From Candidatus Uhrbacteria bacterium CG_4_9_14_3_um_filter_36_7 (GTDB lineage Bacteria; Patescibacteriota; Patescibacteriia; UBA9934; GWF2-40-263): 13,837 nt of DNA. Below, one piece after another: positions 13,103 to 13,837 of this stretch (the stretch's first letter is position 1; each line of letters opens with the position of its first letter). The notes beneath the pieces are model-generated. The model had not been told where the DNA came from and ran no database searches. It worked only from the letters and a program-made list of their open reading frames with translations. The DNA lies in assembly GCA_002791255.1 (NCBI GenBank), contig PFWS01000044.1, positions 1-13,837 of the forward strand, given 5' to 3'. A program made the position numbers and the translations under genes.

Positions 13103-13837
13103 TCATTTTGTATTTGATTGTCCGAGCATATTTATAGGACGTTCTTCAAGAAGTTTTACGGTCTTGTCTCGATAAATGAGTCTACTTCGGAGATTACCCA
13201 ACAATTCCCGCTTCTCCGATACACTTCCTTCCTTGAGAAGGTATTTCGCATACGTCCGAATATTCACATCGCCCTCGTCAGCTTCTTTCTTTCCATCTGA
13301 TCCAAGAACTACTTTTTGGAAATGATGAAACCGTTTGATTTCATCTTCGAGCTTGTGGCGCATCCCAAGCTCATTGATATTGATTTGGTCGAGAAGCTTT
13401 ACAAGCTCCGCGATTAACTCTTCTTCTCGGATGTATTGGTTCTTGCAATCTCTATCCCGTGCTCGCGTGCATCCGTAGTAGACGTAATGGGCGGTCGTGC
13501 CATCCCTGAGCTTCTTGTACTTGTCCTCCGCGCTGATGCCAGACGCGCAGTAACCGCAGGTAAACAGTTTGGTGAAAGCGAACTCCTTGTTCTCTCGGAC
13601 GATCTGGTCACGTTTGAGTTGGACTTGACCGAGGTCGAAAAGCTCTTTGGTGATAATCGGCTTGTGCTTGCCCTCGTACCAATTTCCACTATTCTTGGGA
13701 CGTTCGAAGACGCCGTAGTACATCGAATCATCAAGGATACGGTAGACGCCACCGAGCGTCAGAGACTTGTTGCCGCGCGTTTTGAAGTTCAAATCATGCT
13801 TCAGCCAGTTGTAGATCTTTCTGCCGCTCCATTTTTC
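13103..13837 (-). CDS. Large serine recombinase, C-terminal 244 residues (runs off the window)
   Basis: The reading frame is open to the right edge, so the N-terminal catalytic serine domain lies outside. The visible part has the end of the recombinase domain (WSGRKIYNWL, TLGGVYRILDDSMYYGVFER, then KHKPIITKELFD), followed by a recombinase zinc ribbon with CGYC and a second pair in GCTRARDRDC, then a coiled-coil-like basic region and a C-terminus with KRELLGNLRSRLIYRDKT. Enzymes of this type integrate or excise mobile elements at short att sites without tRNA specificity. A TTG at 13792 could be mistaken for the start, but the domain continues upstream of it. A decayed relative of its 3' end is at 5341-5441, so it may have mobilised the toxin island or a neighbour. 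The gene is relatively GC-rich except at its 3' end. Confidence 0.88.
   Translation of the reverse strand, partial: EKWSGRKIYNWLKHDLNFKTRGNKSLTLGGVYRILDDSMYYGVFERPKNSGNWYEGKHKPIITKELFDLGQVQLKRDQIVRENKEFAFTKLFTCGYCASGISAEDKYKKLRDGTTAHYVYYGCTRARDRDCKNQYIREEELIAELVKLLDQININELGMRHKLEDEIKRFHHFQKVVLGSDGKKEADEGDVNIRTYAKYLLKEGSVSEKRELLGNLRSRLIYRDKTVKLLEERPINMLGQSNTK

Noticed and set aside
13414..13752. Minus-strand 112-residue Ser/Thr/Arg-rich ORF
   Set aside because: It is an alternate frame of the recombinase gene, whose own frame shows recombinase and zinc-ribbon motifs.
13790..13792. TTG start codon for the recombinase
   Set aside because: The frame stays open to the window edge and encodes WSGRKIYNWL-type recombinase sequence upstream, so the gene is simply cut by the window.

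Overview
The window looks like a chromosomal piece of a Candidatus Patescibacteria (CPR, probably parcubacterial) genome. The evidence is a strongly AT-rich housekeeping block, divergent LigA and Lgt proteins with substitutions at usually fixed positions, a small CPR-style orphan protein, and at least two promoters whose -10 box lies only 8-10 nt from the start codon (near-leaderless mRNAs). The taxonomic placement is inference from gene character, not from a database search.

Layout. Positions 1-4670 hold a tightly packed plus-strand housekeeping operon: ligA (NAD-dependent DNA ligase), gatC, gatA (amidotransferase subunits) and lgt (prolipoprotein diacylglyceryl transferase), with gaps of 2-9 nt and one ATGA overlap. 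A convergent minus-strand small gene (4667-5019) has good promoter elements but is split by a one-base frameshift. A tRNA-Ser(GGA) with its own near-consensus promoter follows (5139-5226), then a strong hairpin (5297-5328).

Immediately after the hairpin the DNA changes character. A decayed 3' end of a serine recombinase gene (5341-5441, minus) marks the left edge of an accessory island. The island carries a secreted small protein with an Asp/Asn/Gly calcium-site-like motif (5584-6102), then a 1670-residue Sec-exported SpvB/YD-repeat (Rhs) protein (6108-11120). Its 190-residue tip, after a PxxxxDPxG motif, ends in a barnase-type ribonuclease domain. The next gene, 2 nt downstream, is a barstar-family inhibitor (11123-11542). 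The sequence therefore argues for a polymorphic toxin with its cognate immunity protein.

Downstream is an array of small AT-rich genes and wreckage typical of the 3' side of Rhs loci: a putative orphan toxin-tip ORF (11526-11774), a putative immunity ORF (11777-12115), a broken zinc-ribbon ORF (12117-12200), a SUKH (SMI1/KNR4) immunity protein (12355-12963), two copies of a decayed 42-bp element, and a 23-bp exact copy of part of the barnase-domain coding sequence. These look like footprints of successive tip replacements. The window closes inside a large serine recombinase gene on the minus strand (13103 to the edge), related to the remnant at 5341, so the toxin island is bracketed by two recombinase 3' ends in the same orientation.

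Working model (inference): the Rhs protein is exported through Sec, possibly with the small secreted partner, and displays or delivers a barnase-like RNase to neighbouring or host cells. Barstar protects the producer, and the downstream SUKH and orphan genes give immunity to other toxins or store alternative tips. No type VI secretion genes are visible.
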